Assembly (NCBI GenBank): GCA_030248135.1
Contig: JASANC010002070.1
Span: 1 to 64,000, forward strand
Direction of reading: 5' to 3'
DNA: 64,000 bases
DNA from: Theristus sp. LFF4_11
Lineage: Eukaryota > Nematoda > Chromadorea > Monhysterida > Xyalidae
Shown here: piece after piece, positions 24,140 through 36,368 of the stretch
Numbering within the stretch: the first letter of the stretch is position 1
Layout: the number at the start of each line of letters is the position of its first letter
The notes under the pieces: generated by a model
The model's input: only the letters and a program-made list of their open reading frames with translations
Database searches by the model: none
What the model was told of the DNA's origin: nothing
Made by a program: the position numbers and the translations under genes

Positions 24140-25780
24140 TATTATTTTCTTTTTTTTGGCACTCACCTTCACATGCTGCATTTGTGAAAACGTTCTTTGT
24201 TTTTAACTTGCCATTGTTCAAACGGGCACGTGTGCGGTGGCATGAAACTGTTCTTCGGAATTGTCTCAAATGGTTATAACTTCTACAAGCCTGGTTTAAA
24301 TCTGGTCAATTTTCACCACAGTTTGACGCAAATTGTGTCGCAGTTGCTGTACATAATCCAGTGTATATTTCTAAATGTTGTTGGACCAAAACATGAATTG
24401 AAGTTGGTTATCGCTGTTAAAAGGGAATAATGAAAAATTGAACACTAGCATTTGAAGCCGCTGAAAAAAAAACTGCTGGAGCAATTAGCTTTGCAACTAT
24501 GTATATAATGTTCTTGCTCGTTCCCAAGTTTCATGCGGTACATTTTTTTCGATCTGAATGAATCCCATCACATCCGAGTCAAATTTATGCATTGCATGTG
24601 ACAGCAGCGGCAGCATTTCAGCCCTTCGAACACTCGCGTGTCGTGTGTCTGCTAACAGAAAAAAAACGAACATAACGGCCAGAGACAGAGTGGTGTGGTT
24701 CGGTTTCTGATCAAAAAATCAGGCGAAAAAAATCCGCTCGCTTTATGTATGTGACGCAACAACGAACGGAGTTGACGTGTATAATATCAAGCAAGTCTTG
24801 TCTGTGCGTGTATGTCTGCAAGAGATAGAGCACCGGCACCGGGTTACTGCTGTGCGTGTAGGAGACATTTCTCTGGTCACCACACAGCGGCGCAGTCGTT
24901 TTTGCGTGGCACAACAAAGAGCACGCACGCAGCTGATGGCAGCCGCCACCGCCAACAACAGCCGAACTGATAACTGCTGCACTTGTCGACTGCCCGGCTG
25001 TCTATCAATGTCAATCGTGCGCGGTCTCGCCGCCGATGTATGATATAGATCGCTTGCGTTTATACTCTGGATCTACATTTTCATGTAAGTTCTGCCTGTT
25101 TCGTTCTATGTGTATGCCAGATGCTTCATGTATTATTTTCGGTTTAAGTGCCACGGCCGTTTTCGTTCAGCATAAACGTGCGGCTGCTTCTAGTTTGTTC
25201 TCCGTGTCATAAAAATGCCGGTGACATGACGTGATGCGTATGCCGTGTGTCCATTCATGAAACGCACATGTGTTCACTGTCACTGCCCTCATGTGAGCTT
25301 GCTTGCTCCTTGTTTCCAGCCGCTATGCTAATCTGACGCTGGTTATTAGAACGAATGTAATGTTTTACTTTCTTAATCGTGATCTATTGAATTTCTTTTG
25401 CCTTTACTCCACACCGGAACAGCGGATGATGGAATTGGTGACATAAAAATCAAAACACTGATTCATTTGAACAAAGCATGTCCTGATTGCAATAGTTATG
25501 TGCGTCCGCGATGTTTTGTTTCCTCTTGTTGCGTCTTTTTCTAAGCCAACATGCGTCTTTTGCACTACACGTTGCAAAAAAAACATCAGTTCTAATAAAA
25601 AAAAACTTGAAACTTTTTCATTCACCCTGAACGTGGGGGTGGTGTGGCTTTCAATGCGATGGCACAGAGCGATTGCACGGCTGCTTTTTTTCGTACTACA
25701 CAACTTTCTGTTCCGCCACAGATATCAGCACATGCATGTAAGGCGCATGTGTATCGTACACAGTTGTGCAACCCGATATA

Positions 25781-26386
25781 CAGTGGCGTGCAAAAGTTTG
25801 GAAACCCCTGTGCGCCCGTGGGTGTGTGGTGGTATGTGCGTGCTTTTTTGTGCGTCTGTCCCAACACATGCTAGCTTTGTTTTTTTATGAACACAACAAT
25901 GCAAATGACACACTGTACAGTGCCTTTTTAATTATTTATTTTTGCTTTTGATGTTGCAATAGCCTATGACAATTTGCTCACTGCCAAAACTGTGTGTGAT
26001 TTATTTTGCGTACTTATCGCTTCTGAAATGAAATAAAAATGATTGAATTGCAGTCCGGTGGGTGTTTTTGGCAAACTGCTTACTAAAGTGACTCGAGTGG
26101 CGTCTGAATTCTCTGTATTTGTGACGAAAGAAGTGAACAGCCATCTGCCAAACACACGTTATAATAATGTTTACATCTGTTGCTGCTGTTTCGCATGCCA
26201 TTCAAAGCACCGCGTACTATGGTGTGTATCAAAAAATAACACGGCACGTGTTAGTTTTATTTTCGTGTGCTGCAGTTCCAAAAAAAAACAAAAATGTTCG
26301 CTTACGTGCATAGTATCTAATAACGCAAAAATTACCCATCCAGCACGCGCGATATGCAGGGGTTTGCAAACTTTTGCTCGCCACTG
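25781..26386. mobile_element. Tc1/mariner-type non-autonomous element
   Basis: 606 bp between TA dinucleotides (25779-80 and 26387-88). The inverted ends are CAGTGGCGTGCAAAAGTTTG and, on the other strand, CAGTGGCGAGCAAAAGTTTG, extending through AACCCCTG. No transposase is seen inside. Confidence 0.88.
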
Positions 26387-28377
26387 TATATATTGGCATA
26401 GCGACGTGACCAAAATGTGACCCCCGGGAGCACAGTGGACTTTCATGACCGCAATCTGCTGGCAGACCGCTGCCCCTTGCTGCACGGCAACTCAATCGTG
26501 TGCGTTATCGAAGTCCGGTTTCTGTTGTTCTAGCTGCTTCAGACACTCGCTTGCGGCCTCCTAGTCGACTGAAAACGTGCCTAGAAGATTTTGAATCAAA
26601 CTGCATGCCAGCTGGAGAAATTTGTCTCTCGTCACAGAACAAGAATACAACGTGTAGGTGCACATATATAGTTTTATAATCATATATGGTTGGTGGTCAT
26701 GTCTCATATACAACGTTATATCATTAAGTTGGTGTAGAGTACATGTGGTTCGCAATTTGCGCCGTTTGTACGCCAATATGGATGCCACACGCCAATATAC
26801 ATTCCAGTGTATCATTGGAGTGCAATGTATGATGCGCTGAAGTAGAAATATGTGCAAGCAGCATTTCTCTTTCAACTTTTCCGTGCTTATATGCACCTCT
26901 ATATATGTATAATCATTCCATAACGGTTCGGTCGTAAAAACCGGCTTAACTACATACAATATATAATTCTGTATTTGGAGCAGCGGCGTGCAAAGGCACG
27001 TGCGCAACAATTGCATGTGGTGCACCCTTGTACATGTGCACATATGTTACACGTGTCACCAATATATTGCAAAGGCGCCTCCTTGTCCCAATGCGCGCGC
27101 CAAACTGGTGGTTTATAAAATTGGATATTCTCGTCCCTCAATAGTGACTATCGGTATTATTAGGTGCGAATCGCTCTGAAACGTCTGTATCGTTCCGTAA
27201 TAAAGATGCTATAATTGTCATTGTGTCTGTATGCATGCAGCACGCTGCATGTTTTTTGCCAAACTGAAAACGCATGCCAAAGTATTCACTCGGCGCGTTC
27301 CAGTTTTCGCACGCGCCTAAAAGACTCAATTGGCCTGGTTCGCGCATTATTTTTTTTGCGACGACGTCCGCATGGTGAGAACGGTAGAGTGGCGTGCTAA
27401 AAGTTTCACCTCGAAACAGCCATGTATCTGACCAAATGTTGAATCTATTTATCTGTTTGCGGGACAAAATAAGCAGCAGTGTACATACATATGCGCTTTT
27501 TGTGCATTGTTGTCGTGTCGGCTCATGGTGGCATACGCAGCGGTGGTCACGCACGCGCACACGGGCGCATTCTGCCTTTCGCCATGTCCATACTCCATAT
27601 ACGTAAACGCGGTGTACGCGACCTGAGGTTGCTGCTAACTCGTTACGCCAATAGCTAATAGACTGCTTCCCGCCCGGCGTCGCTTGTACATGATATGCTA
27701 CTACAAGCAACCATGTGCTGCGTGCGTGTTCATACAATACCTACATGGACATTGTACATGTGTATTTGTTGCAAGCGCGCACGGTTGAAATGCTTTTCCA
27801 TAATTTTCAAGTTCTTTTTACGGGTTTTTTGTTACAAAAGCACTCCACTAGGAAGCGCACATTTTGTGCGAAGTCAAAGCGGTTTCTAGTTTTGAATGTT
27901 TTCCTCATGAGCATATGGCAAAGCGGAATATGCATACTTACGGTTATGACACGCGTATCCTCGCGCTACATTTTCGGAAGTTTTTAAAATGTTAAAACTG
28001 TTTTTGAAAACGTTTGACTGCCAGTTTGGTTAGTTTTGATGTCTGCAAGTGAACTGTTTGTTTGTTTCCAATTTAAAATTTCCTCAATGCACTTACTTCA
28101 CCGCGCTTTATTCACAACAAAAAGATCGAATCTAATTGAAAAACAACTTGTTCAATCATTTTAATCGTATAGTAATCAAGCGTTTAACAAAAAGACAGCC
28201 ACTGTAACGTGAGCGCACCAACAATTGTTCAAACGCTTCTGTGAAAAGACCTTTATTTGATTGCAACGGACGACAGGGCGCGTGCGCTGTTTGAAAGCGT
28301 TTGTTGTTTCATTAGCGTACAAGGTTGTGCGGTAGCGTAAACGAATTTTCAAAGATACGAAAATTCAAAGTTACTTA

Positions 28378-28638
28378 CCGTAAAGTCTTGCATGTAAGGT
28401 GCCTTCCACTTATAAAGACCCCCACCCAAAAGTGGGCGGCACACGGCGGAAAACCAAAAATTCAAAATTTTGACTTGGGCGAAATCCCATCTCGTTTATA
28501 AGGCCCGGAATTCCTACTGTTCGTTCTATAAGACCTCCTCCCATTTATTGCATAAGGTTGTCACACAAAATTCCACTTTTTTCAGAAATTTTTAATTTTC
28601 AATTTTTTTAAGGAGACCTTATATGCAAGAGTTTACGG
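28378..28638. mobile_element. TA-flanked MITE with TATAAGG motifs
   Basis: 261 bp between TA dinucleotides. Ends are CCGTAAAGTCTTGCATGTAA and, inverted, CCGTAAACTCTTGCATATAA. Inside are repeated TATAAAGACCCCC, TATAAGGCCC and TATAAGACCTCC motifs. Confidence 0.85.
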
Positions 28639-30219
28639 TAGTTGTTGCGCTCATTTGAGTTGCGCGCGTAGTAGTGGTGCACTATTTTTTTCAGTTTCAG
28701 TTTGAGCGCACCTGTCTTCACCAGTCCATTCAACTGCTTACGATTCCGACCGAAAACAAGAGAACCGTAACTGCACCTACCGTCAATTGACCACGAGAAT
28801 GCAGTTAACGAAAGCAAACATAAACTCGATCTATGTGTGCGCACGATTGCGAGAGTGAGAGAGCGACACAGGCACATAGGCGATACCGTGTGGCATGCCG
28901 AAAAGGCTGCTGAGGTGAGAAAAAATCGTACCATTTCCGATACACCGAACGCGCACGCACCGTTATCATCAACACGAATGTGCGGCCGTATTTCTGTTTT
29001 ATTTATTATTTGAGAAACGAAATATAAACAGACCGCGTGTGTGTGCGTGTGCATGCAGCGCGCCACTCTAACATTCACAGTTTTTTTTGCGTCTTCATGG
29101 TACTTTACGTGTAGCAGCGTTGCTTGTTCAGCCGACACCACGGATCCCATTATTATTTTCATTGCCTTCTCCAATAACGGGACGCGGTGTGTGCAGCCAG
29201 TGCGCTTGTGTGTGACATGTGCTTCTTATTGGTTCAGCTATTTACGAGTTCACGCATCACGTCGCTGGTTTTTTTTTCCACCTGAGCAGGTTAAAAAGGT
29301 AAGCTGAAGTTGTTAAATGTGAGTTAAATGTGGCAAATTACTTGTAAATCAGTTATTCAAAACCTGAAAACGTCTGTAAAAAAGTTAGCCGTTCGCTTCA
29401 TGTCAAGTTGCGACTTGCATCCGATGCTATTGATTGACATATAAACATATAGAGGCCAACGCTCCTTTGAACACTTGAAAAATTTTCACACACCAATCAC
29501 TTTTGTTCCATTTTTGGTGTGAAACAGTGATTTATTTTCTGAATCGCGAGAGGCCGCCGGCAGTTTCCGTTCACCCGTTTCATTGTTTCAATCCATTTCC
29601 ACCGTTTCCCATCCACTGTTTCCGTTATCATTCTACCCTTTGATGTTATCAACCAACCACACCATGTGCTCGCACGCACACGCACGCACACGCACGCACG
29701 TCTTTTGGTTCATTAACGTCGCGCGCACTCGTCCAGCTGCTTTTTATTTCAATTCTAATGCACACCGCGAAAGCGTTGCGTTTCTTATGATGGACAGAAC
29801 ACGAGCCAGACGGCATTTGGTCAAACGACTGGAGAATAACTAGCAATTCCACTGAAAAAAAGCACTCGACGTGACGTTGAAGCTTTTCATTGTGATAGAA
29901 TGTGAGACTGTAACTCCTCACAGGCTCTCTTATTTCTTTGCTTTTTTACCACTACTGGGCTCCTGATCTCACAGTTTATTTCAATGGTTTCTTTCAGCTG
30001 TCGTCCAATTTGAAAAAAAAAACTTCATGATCATGGCTACACAAACGCACAACTAATTACAGCATTCATGTGGAAGCGTAATCATGCGAACTCAATTCAA
30101 ATATTCTCAATTCACAAACGTAGAACACCAACAACAATAGAAGCAGCAGAAAGGTGAACAGCAACAGCTCCGTACACGATTGTGTTTGCAGTTGACAAAC
30201 ATGGTGTGAACCACTGACA

Positions 30220-33200
30220 ATGAACACGGTGCGCGGAAATGAGTCGAATGATCATTCGAGACAGCCGAATAGTCAGCAAACGATGCGCGACCCGGAGAGA
30301 GGCTCCGAATGCAGCGACGACGACAAGGAACGCAACGATGGACCAAAATGGAAGAAGGTTGGCGAACGAACGAACGGCGGTTTTTGGCGACGTTTTTAGC
30401 CTCGGCTAACCTAGAAAAGTGCACAGAACGCCGTCGAGGGGGTGGACAGCCCGAAATGGTCAAAAAAGTCCGGGTCTTGTTTCCGTCCACCTTCATTGAC
30501 AAATAAATGATTCCGCGTTTTGATTCAATACACTTCTGGAGAGTTCGAAAAAACAAACCTGTTATGACGTAGCAAACACATATGTCAAGGAATGTATGAT
30601 CTTTTATTTTTGTCCCGCAACTCAACGCGCGCATAGATAGGCAAACAGTTTTATGGATGACGCGGGAATTCAAAATTGGCAAAGTGATCCGAGTGCCCTA
30701 CAAAGGGCCGAGTCACTTAGGCTACTTTGAATTGCCACATAAAGATTGAAACTAGTTTTCTTTCCACGTCTGCACAAACATTCAGTCGCAGCACTTGAAA
30801 AATTGATATTAGCTTTTTTATTGGGACGTTTTCCGTGAGTTCTAATTATTCGCAGTACGCGAAATTGGTGGCGCCTCACGCTGGCCTGTTGTTGGCCTGC
30901 TGTCTGTACGCGGTGGTCGGCGCCTATGTTTTCTACCGGATCGAATCTCCGCATGAGCAACAGGCGAGTTGTTGGAGTTTGTGTGGCTGTTGTTACAACA
31001 CGTTCAGTTGATAATGCAACAAAACAATTTTCAACATTTTGTTGAGCTAGTAGCAGTGCGTAGCCTGAAGCGGCATTCATGAAGTAGTATTTATGGACGC
31101 ATACAGCTGTGTTAAAACATAGCTACGTGGTCACTAAATACTGCTTCATGAATGCTCTTTAAAGAAAAGCTTATGTTCAGCTTTAGCTAAAACAACCTTT
31201 AGAACTTTTGTTTCCCGCAGCTATCTATCTGAAAATGTGAGTGACGTTACATATGTCTTGATCAACCATATCACAGGTGCGCAATAACGGCGTGAACAAT
31301 TTGGCTGTGAAGCGTCAAGCGCTATTGAAAGAGCTGTGGAGTCACAGTCCGAAAGGCAGAGCAACAACGAAAACAGCGTTTCGATACGCCGCCAATCAAT
31401 ACCTGGACGATTACAGTAAAGTGCTGTTCAAGGCGTTCACGGCGCAGTTCGTCCGATACGAGGACATTCAGTGGCGACCGAAAGCCACGCAGTTACGTCT
31501 CATTCGAAAGCGAACTGCTGAGAAAGTCTATAACAAAACCACTAATCTTCGTGAGAGACGTTCAACATCGAGTCAGTCGACACTGAAGACCTATCAAGCA
31601 TTGTCCAGTAATGACCAACTTGACTCGAACGAGCGACACGGCACGAAACTGTGGACAGCGAGTAGCGCGGTGTTCTTCGCGGCGACGACGATGGCGACCA
31701 TCGGTTGGTCACTTGAGTCAATGAAAAAATCACAATTCACTCAAAAACTCCAATCAGTGTTGTGATTGCTCAATATGAACAAAGATCAAGGCGTGCTTTT
31801 CTATTTGTTCGCTGAGAAAGTCGCGTAACTGAAAAAGCTACAACCAACTCGTGTGCGTAGCTTTGAGTCGGTTTTTATGTTTTCAAATTCTTTCTTTCTT
31901 TCTACCCAGATCACCAGTAATAAACTTGCATACTGCTGCAGGTTACGGTAACATAGTGCCGGTGACTCCGAACGGGCGAATCGCGTGCGTTGTGTTTGCG
32001 TTGATCGGTGCACCACTGGCGATCATCACCATTGGTGAGTGCGTGCTACAGTGAATGTAGACCAGTGGAGAGCAGAACGTGCCGAGAAAAACAACCGTTG
32101 CAAAGTAGACTAAGAACAATTACACACCTGCACCAAAACTTCAACAATAAAATGTCGAGTGTCGGTGGTGGCACCAGCCACCTAGCAACAACAAAATATT
32201 GTGGGTTTATTCAAACGTGTCCGGACTAAAATAACGTCATTTGCTTTAAAAACACTCGTTTGTCAAAGTACAGGCACTAAAATGTCAGCTTGGTGTGACT
32301 GATTCGACATTCACCATTTGTTTACGGGAAGAAATCGGCTAAACGGAAAGTCTGGTTTGCTGTGAACGGCAAGCGCATATTTGACGGCACATGACGTCAT
32401 TTCAGTGGGTCACGTTTAAAAAAATAGGTCATACCGGTTAGACCTGCCACCTGGCTACCAAGACAAAAGTTGAATTTTTTTTGTTAATGTGGCATTGATG
32501 CCGGAAATGCAGCTGCAACAAATCGTGATCATCACAGGTGATCTCGGGAAATTCATGTCTGAATGGACGATCTGGTTGTACAAGCAACTGAAGCTGCTCC
32601 AAACGCAGCTGTCTGCAGTGTTGCGGCGTCTGGAGGCACGGGCACGCGGTAGAAACGGCGCCGTGGTGACCGAAGTTGTTGATCCAGAACCTCAGGAAAC
32701 TCGGGTTAAGTCGATTTTCATGGGAGTCTATTGCCGAAATTGAAGATTTATCGCGATTCACATCCAGTCTTTTGTGCTTACGAGACACACGAGACCACCA
32801 TTGCTCGGCGTCTTGTGCCAGGGTCGAAATGCCTGTTGTTTGTTGTGTTTTGTAATCTGGTTCGATTTATCTTGCTTCCTTCCATTCCAGGACGATCTTT
32901 CAATGGACTTGGATGATTTGATTCTAGACAAGACGCAAGTGCCTGTTGCGCTTGTGTTTGCAGTGCTGCTTGTTTACATTGCGTTTGGTGCCGTCTTGTT
33001 CATGGCCATTGAAGACTGGTCGTACGTCAACAGCTTCTATTTCTGCTTTATCACACTGACGACTGTTGGATTTGGCGTGAGTGAAATAATTCAGTGATCA
33101 ATTTGTTAATGTTGCGTGTAATATTTTGGACTGCTTGCTAAAAGTGTTACAATTCATTCTTTTTTTGTCACAGGATCTGGTACCGGAAAACCATGCGTAA

Positions 33201-33711
33201 GTCTGGCGCATTGTTGTTTCATTTTTAAAACCATGATTTTTAAAAGTCCATGTGAATTTTACTTTTGGCTCTTAATATACGTTTTTAGATGTGTTTTCTC
33301 CCGATATGCTTTTCGACATGCGTAAAATGTGTATACAAGAAAACCACTTTTCGCGCGTCGAAACGTCGTCGCACTTGAGAACCAACATTCTTTTCTGATC
33401 TAAAACAGTTTTTCGATGTTTTTAATTTCAATTTCAATCACGTGTCCAGATACTTGGTGATAATGCTGCTGTACATTTGTGTCGGTCTGTCCGTGACGAC
33501 AATGTGCATCGATTTGGTCGGCATTCAGTACATCCAAAAGATCCACTACTTCGGCCGCAAGTTCAAGGGCACCGACTTTATGTCGTTGTTGAAGCGAAAG
33601 AAGATGATCCAACAGCAACTGGAGCGTGCCGGACGCAAGGGCGACACGCAGCTGCTGCAGGCCTTCATACGGCACTTGGAGGCGGAGAATGAAGAGATGT
33701 CGGTTCTGTGA
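30220..33711 (+). CDS. Two-pore-domain K+ channel (TWIK/K2P family)
   Basis: Plasma-membrane leak K+ channel. Exons: 30220-30357; 30856-30963; 31277-31703; 31942-32034; 32538-32704; 32891-33076; 33174-33196; 33450-33711 (stop 33709-33711). TM1 lies in exon 2 (about 52-73). The first pore has filter TIGYG (223-227) across the exon 3/4 junction, followed by NIVPVTP and TM2 (about 236-256). A charged linker starts GDLGKF. TM3 is in exon 6, and the second pore has TVGFG (369-373) followed by DLVPENH in a 23-nt microexon. TM4 and a basic tail (KIHYFGRKFKG) follow. The TM1-P1 loop is about 140 aa, long for the family, with an NKT sequon. Intron 2 has a GC donor (CAG|gcgagt). Splicing at 33707 would extend the protein into the exons from 33772. 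Confidence 0.93.
30376..30440 (+). repeat. Dispersed 60-bp repeat (GTTTTTAGCC...AACGCCGTCGAG), copy 1
   Basis: Shares ggcgacgtttttagcc, ggctaacc-agaaaag and aacgccgtcgag with 40845-40906 and, inverted, with 61562-61620. It begins 18 bp after the K2P exon 1 donor; the copy at 40845 likewise begins shortly after a donor. Confidence 0.7.
30617..30763 (+). repeat. Dispersed foldback repeat, copy
   Basis: Contains gggaattcaaaattggcaaa and its partial inverse ctttgaattgcc, forming a hairpin. Same family as 14289 and 63593. It lies in K2P intron 1. Confidence 0.8.
31071..31156. mobile_element. Short palindromic MITE (GCATTCATGAAG family)
   Basis: Inverted ends ggcattcatgaagtagtatt and actgcttcatgaatgct; inner ATACAGCTGTGTT/AACATAGCTACG. 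It lies in K2P intron 2. Confidence 0.85.
32197..32433 (+). mobile_element. CRE-bearing MITE, copy 1
   Basis: About 237 bp. The left end is TATTGTGGGTTTATTCAAAC then gtgtccggactaaaat; the right end is tgacgtcatttcagtgggtc then acgtttaaaaaaataggtca. A full TGACGTCA sits at the right end, while the left site is altered (taacgtca). It lies in K2P intron 4. Confidence 0.88.
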
Positions 33712-33740
33712 TTGAAGATTCATGAAAAATGGTTACAAGA

Positions 33741-33746
33741 AATAAA
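33741..33746 (+). terminator. Poly(A) signal AATAAA, K2P short form
   Basis: Canonical hexamer 30 nt after the in-frame TGA at 33709 and 26 nt before the next splice acceptor (33771). Confidence 0.6.
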
Positions 33747-33771
33747 GTTGTGAAAAGTTGTTCGTTTTCAG

Positions 33772-35502
33772 ACACAACAAAGTACAGACCTGGGAGACTG
33801 ACAACGTGTTCGAGTACGCACCAACGTAAGTTCAGTGTTCTGGTTTAGTTTTTGTTTTCGTTTCTACCCGATCCGATAGAGTGTTCCTTGAAACGTGTTC
33901 CTTTTCTCAGAATCAGCACACCAAGCCTGGCGTCCAGCGCGGAAGAACGAGCAATGTGAGCAAACATTACATTTGATATTTTGCCAGATTTAATGGTTTT
34001 GACAAAAACTTTGAAAACAATTACAGGATGTACAGACGACGTCAATTCACAATGACTTCGTGGTCTCCGTCGGGTCCAGGTGAAACACAAATCGTATTTG
34101 TCATACTTTGCTGCCGTGACAGTAACCATCGCTGAATTCCTGTAGTCGTTGTCGTAAATATTATTTTTCTGCTTCAATAGCCAACCATCAACGCACATCA
34201 CACTTTTAGAAAGAAGCTTCACTTCATCTCACTGTGCTTGCATTACACGTAGTGTGAATACATATCGTGCAAGTCAAAAGCTTTTCAAACCAGCACATGT
34301 ATCATGGCAGGCAGCTACACCAGAACAGCTACCATAACGGCTAGGTTACCATGCAGTACCATTCTGGCGTGTAATTGAAATACTGAAGGGGCATTCATGA
34401 AGCAGTATTTAGTGACCGCGTAGCTATGTTTTAATACAGCTGTGCGTCACTAAATACTGCTTCATGAATGCCGCTTAAGCGTTTCCGAGCGCTCTGCTTT
34501 TCAAATATACGCTGTGTGGTTACCAGAATGGCATGTGGAGCCAGGCGGCCACGGTAGCGCCTGTGCAAGCCAACGCCGCACACACACGCCAATACAAATG
34601 CACCAGCTGTCACACCGTGCGTAGATCCGCCCGCCAATGCGAGCGCCGACAGCAGCCCGGCGTCGGTGCACCTCCGTTGGCGGCAGTACGCCCGTCGGCT
34701 CGCGCACCCGTCGGACTCGCTCGACCGCTGCTCGGTGTTGACGTTCGTCAGCAGCGTGCGGTCGCGTGCGTCCACGTGCGGCTCGTCAACGTTGGCGTCA
34801 CGTGCCAGCGTGCACCGTCGCCGACTGATGTACGGCCGCAGGGTCTGGTACTCGCCGGCCGCCTCCGTCGTCTCATTCCAGTCGTCCGCGCCTCCGTCGC
34901 CGTGCTGCTGCACGCCCGACACTCCCTCGTCAACGCGTGAACGCCTCTACGACCAACTGGCGGCAGCGTTGGCGTCATCGCCGCCGGTGTCGCCGCCGCC
35001 TGACGTCAGCATGACGTCGCCGTGCCCGCCCGATACGCCCGAGTCGGCGCGGCAGCGTCTATTTGCGTCGTATATACCGCCGGATTCGCCGTTGTCGTTC
35101 CTGTCGGACGCGATCAGCGAGCTGCTCTCGATCGACAGTCACTCGGAGCGCATGCGCTGCCTGATGTACGGCGCGTACAACTCGGTCGCGTCGAGTCCGT
35201 CCAGTTTCGCGTCGTCCTCGCGCGACTCACTGGCCTCATACAGTAGCGTCGTCGACAGTGAAACGTCGGAGCGCGCTCGAATGCAGACGAGACAGTCGGC
35301 TCGGCCAATGACGCCGTCGTCGTTCGCGACGTCGTCCGACGTGTCGCTGTTGTCCGCCGGCAGCTCGCAGGAAGCGAGGGAACGCTTGTATGCCGACCAC
35401 AGGTGGCACAGTCCGCCAGCGACGCCCGACTCGTTTCAGTACACGTTCGAGCCGGTGCTGGATCTGCTCGCCACTGGTTCGTTGCAATGTCTCCGATTAT
35501 GA
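33772..35502 (+). CDS. Ser/Pro-rich repeat exons: K2P tail or start of next gene
   Basis: Exons 33772-33825, 33911-33955 and 34027-34079 have good splice sites and join in one open frame; they fit K2P exon 8 ending at 33707 (CT|gtgatt). A long GC-rich frame then runs from about 34625 to TGA at 35502. Its start is uncertain, and acceptors at 34607 and 34625 both fit phase 1. The protein is Ser/Thr/Pro-rich with at least six copies of a motif like S-x-x-x-R-x-R-L-x-Y: AEERAMMYRRR, SVHRRRLMYGRR, SSTRERLYDQ, ESARQRLFASY, HSERMRCLMYGAY and QEARERLYADH. The motif crosses the small exons and the large one, so they belong together. No ATG is available in the first exon, which favours a K2P tail. A donor at 35470 would also fit the next gene. 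Function unknown. Confidence 0.5.
34388..34475. mobile_element. Short palindromic MITE (GCATTCATGAAGC family)
   Basis: Best-preserved copy: gcattcatgaagcagtattt pairs with aaatactgcttcatgaatgc; the centre is GCGTAGCTATG/AATACAGCTGTGCG. Confidence 0.9.
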
Positions 35503-35924
35503 TTTGTTTTGTTTTTTGAATTTTCACTTCTTTTTTATTTTTTTTTATTTCTGCCGAGGCACTAACATTCAGTAAGACTCTCGTATTCTTCAACACGCAA
35601 CCTGTGTTTTTCTGTAGATCTAATCTAATAATGCACAGTTCGTGAACTTCGTGCGGTGGCACGGACAAACTCGACAAATCGGGTGACCGAGAAAACACCG
35701 TCAATATTTTTGGGTTTTTTCATGTGCAGCTTTTCACGTTCTGTTTATTTTTGTTGCGACCACGAGAAACTCAACAAGGGTGACGCGGCTTGTGTCACGC
35801 TTTTCACGTGCGCCCGTGTTTTGTTAGCGCTTCACCACACGAACTAACATTAGCCACACCACATACGGCCGCAACTGTTCCAAACTTTTTTCAGATGTTC
35901 ACAGTAAGAACCTTGACAAAGTAG

Positions 35925-36152
35925 TATTGTGGATTTATTCAAACGTGTCCGAACTAAAATGACGTCATTTGGTTCAAAAACGCCCGTTTGTCAAAATACA
36001 GGCACTAAAATGTCAGGTTGGTGTGACTGATTCGACTTTCAACCATTTGTTTATGGGAAGAAATCGGCTAAACGGAAAGTCTGGTTTGCTGTGAACGGCA
36101 AGCGCATGTTTTGCGGCACATGACGTCATTTTAGTGGGGCATGTTTGAAAAA
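35925..36152 (+). mobile_element. CRE-bearing MITE, copy 2
   Basis: Starts tattgtggatttattcaaac, carries TGACGTCA near both ends and ends in aaaaaaataggta. Confidence 0.88.
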
Positions 36153-36368
36153 AATAGGTACCAAGGTTGCTCTTTTTCAGTTCAAATGGATATTTTCTTG
36201 ACTTTGTTGCAGCGCTCGCAGCAAAGCGATCGAGACGCTTGAAATCGTGTCCTCATATCGAGCTGCCACCCAGTGTATGTCGGCGTTACAGTTATTTGTT
36301 GCTCACTCTACTCAGCAAACACATTGGTGCAGCCCCTGCTAAATCAACCTTGTTTTCAGCCAATTGGT

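Larger units (their letters stand above)
24140..30219. other. Gene-poor intergenic region, 6 kb
   Basis: Contains two MITEs (25781-26386, 28378-28638), CA/CACG-rich microsatellite patches (e.g. about 29668-29700) and many TATA/ACATAT alternations. Several long open frames on the minus strand (26561-27043, 27138-27737, 28608-29174) have no splice context or recognisable domain. A GC-richer patch at about 24770-25040 could be regulatory, but nothing specific can be shown. Confidence 0.5.

Noticed and set aside
26561..29174. Minus-strand open frames of 160-199 codons
   Set aside because: No recognisable domain, Cys/His/Thr-rich random composition, no splice context; one overlaps a MITE end.
30107..30682. 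Minus-strand frame of 191 codons
   Set aside because: Antisense to K2P exon 1, whose plus-strand frame joins exon 2 in phase.
33698..33700. K2P exon 8 donor GAGAT|gtcggt
   Set aside because: In phase but a poor match to consensus; the donor at 33708 (gtgatt) has the same phase and a better sequence.
34431..35704. Long minus-strand frames opposite the Ser/Pro exon
   Set aside because: Arg/Ala/Pro-rich shadows of GC-rich coding sequence; the plus-strand frame shows a conserved repeat motif.
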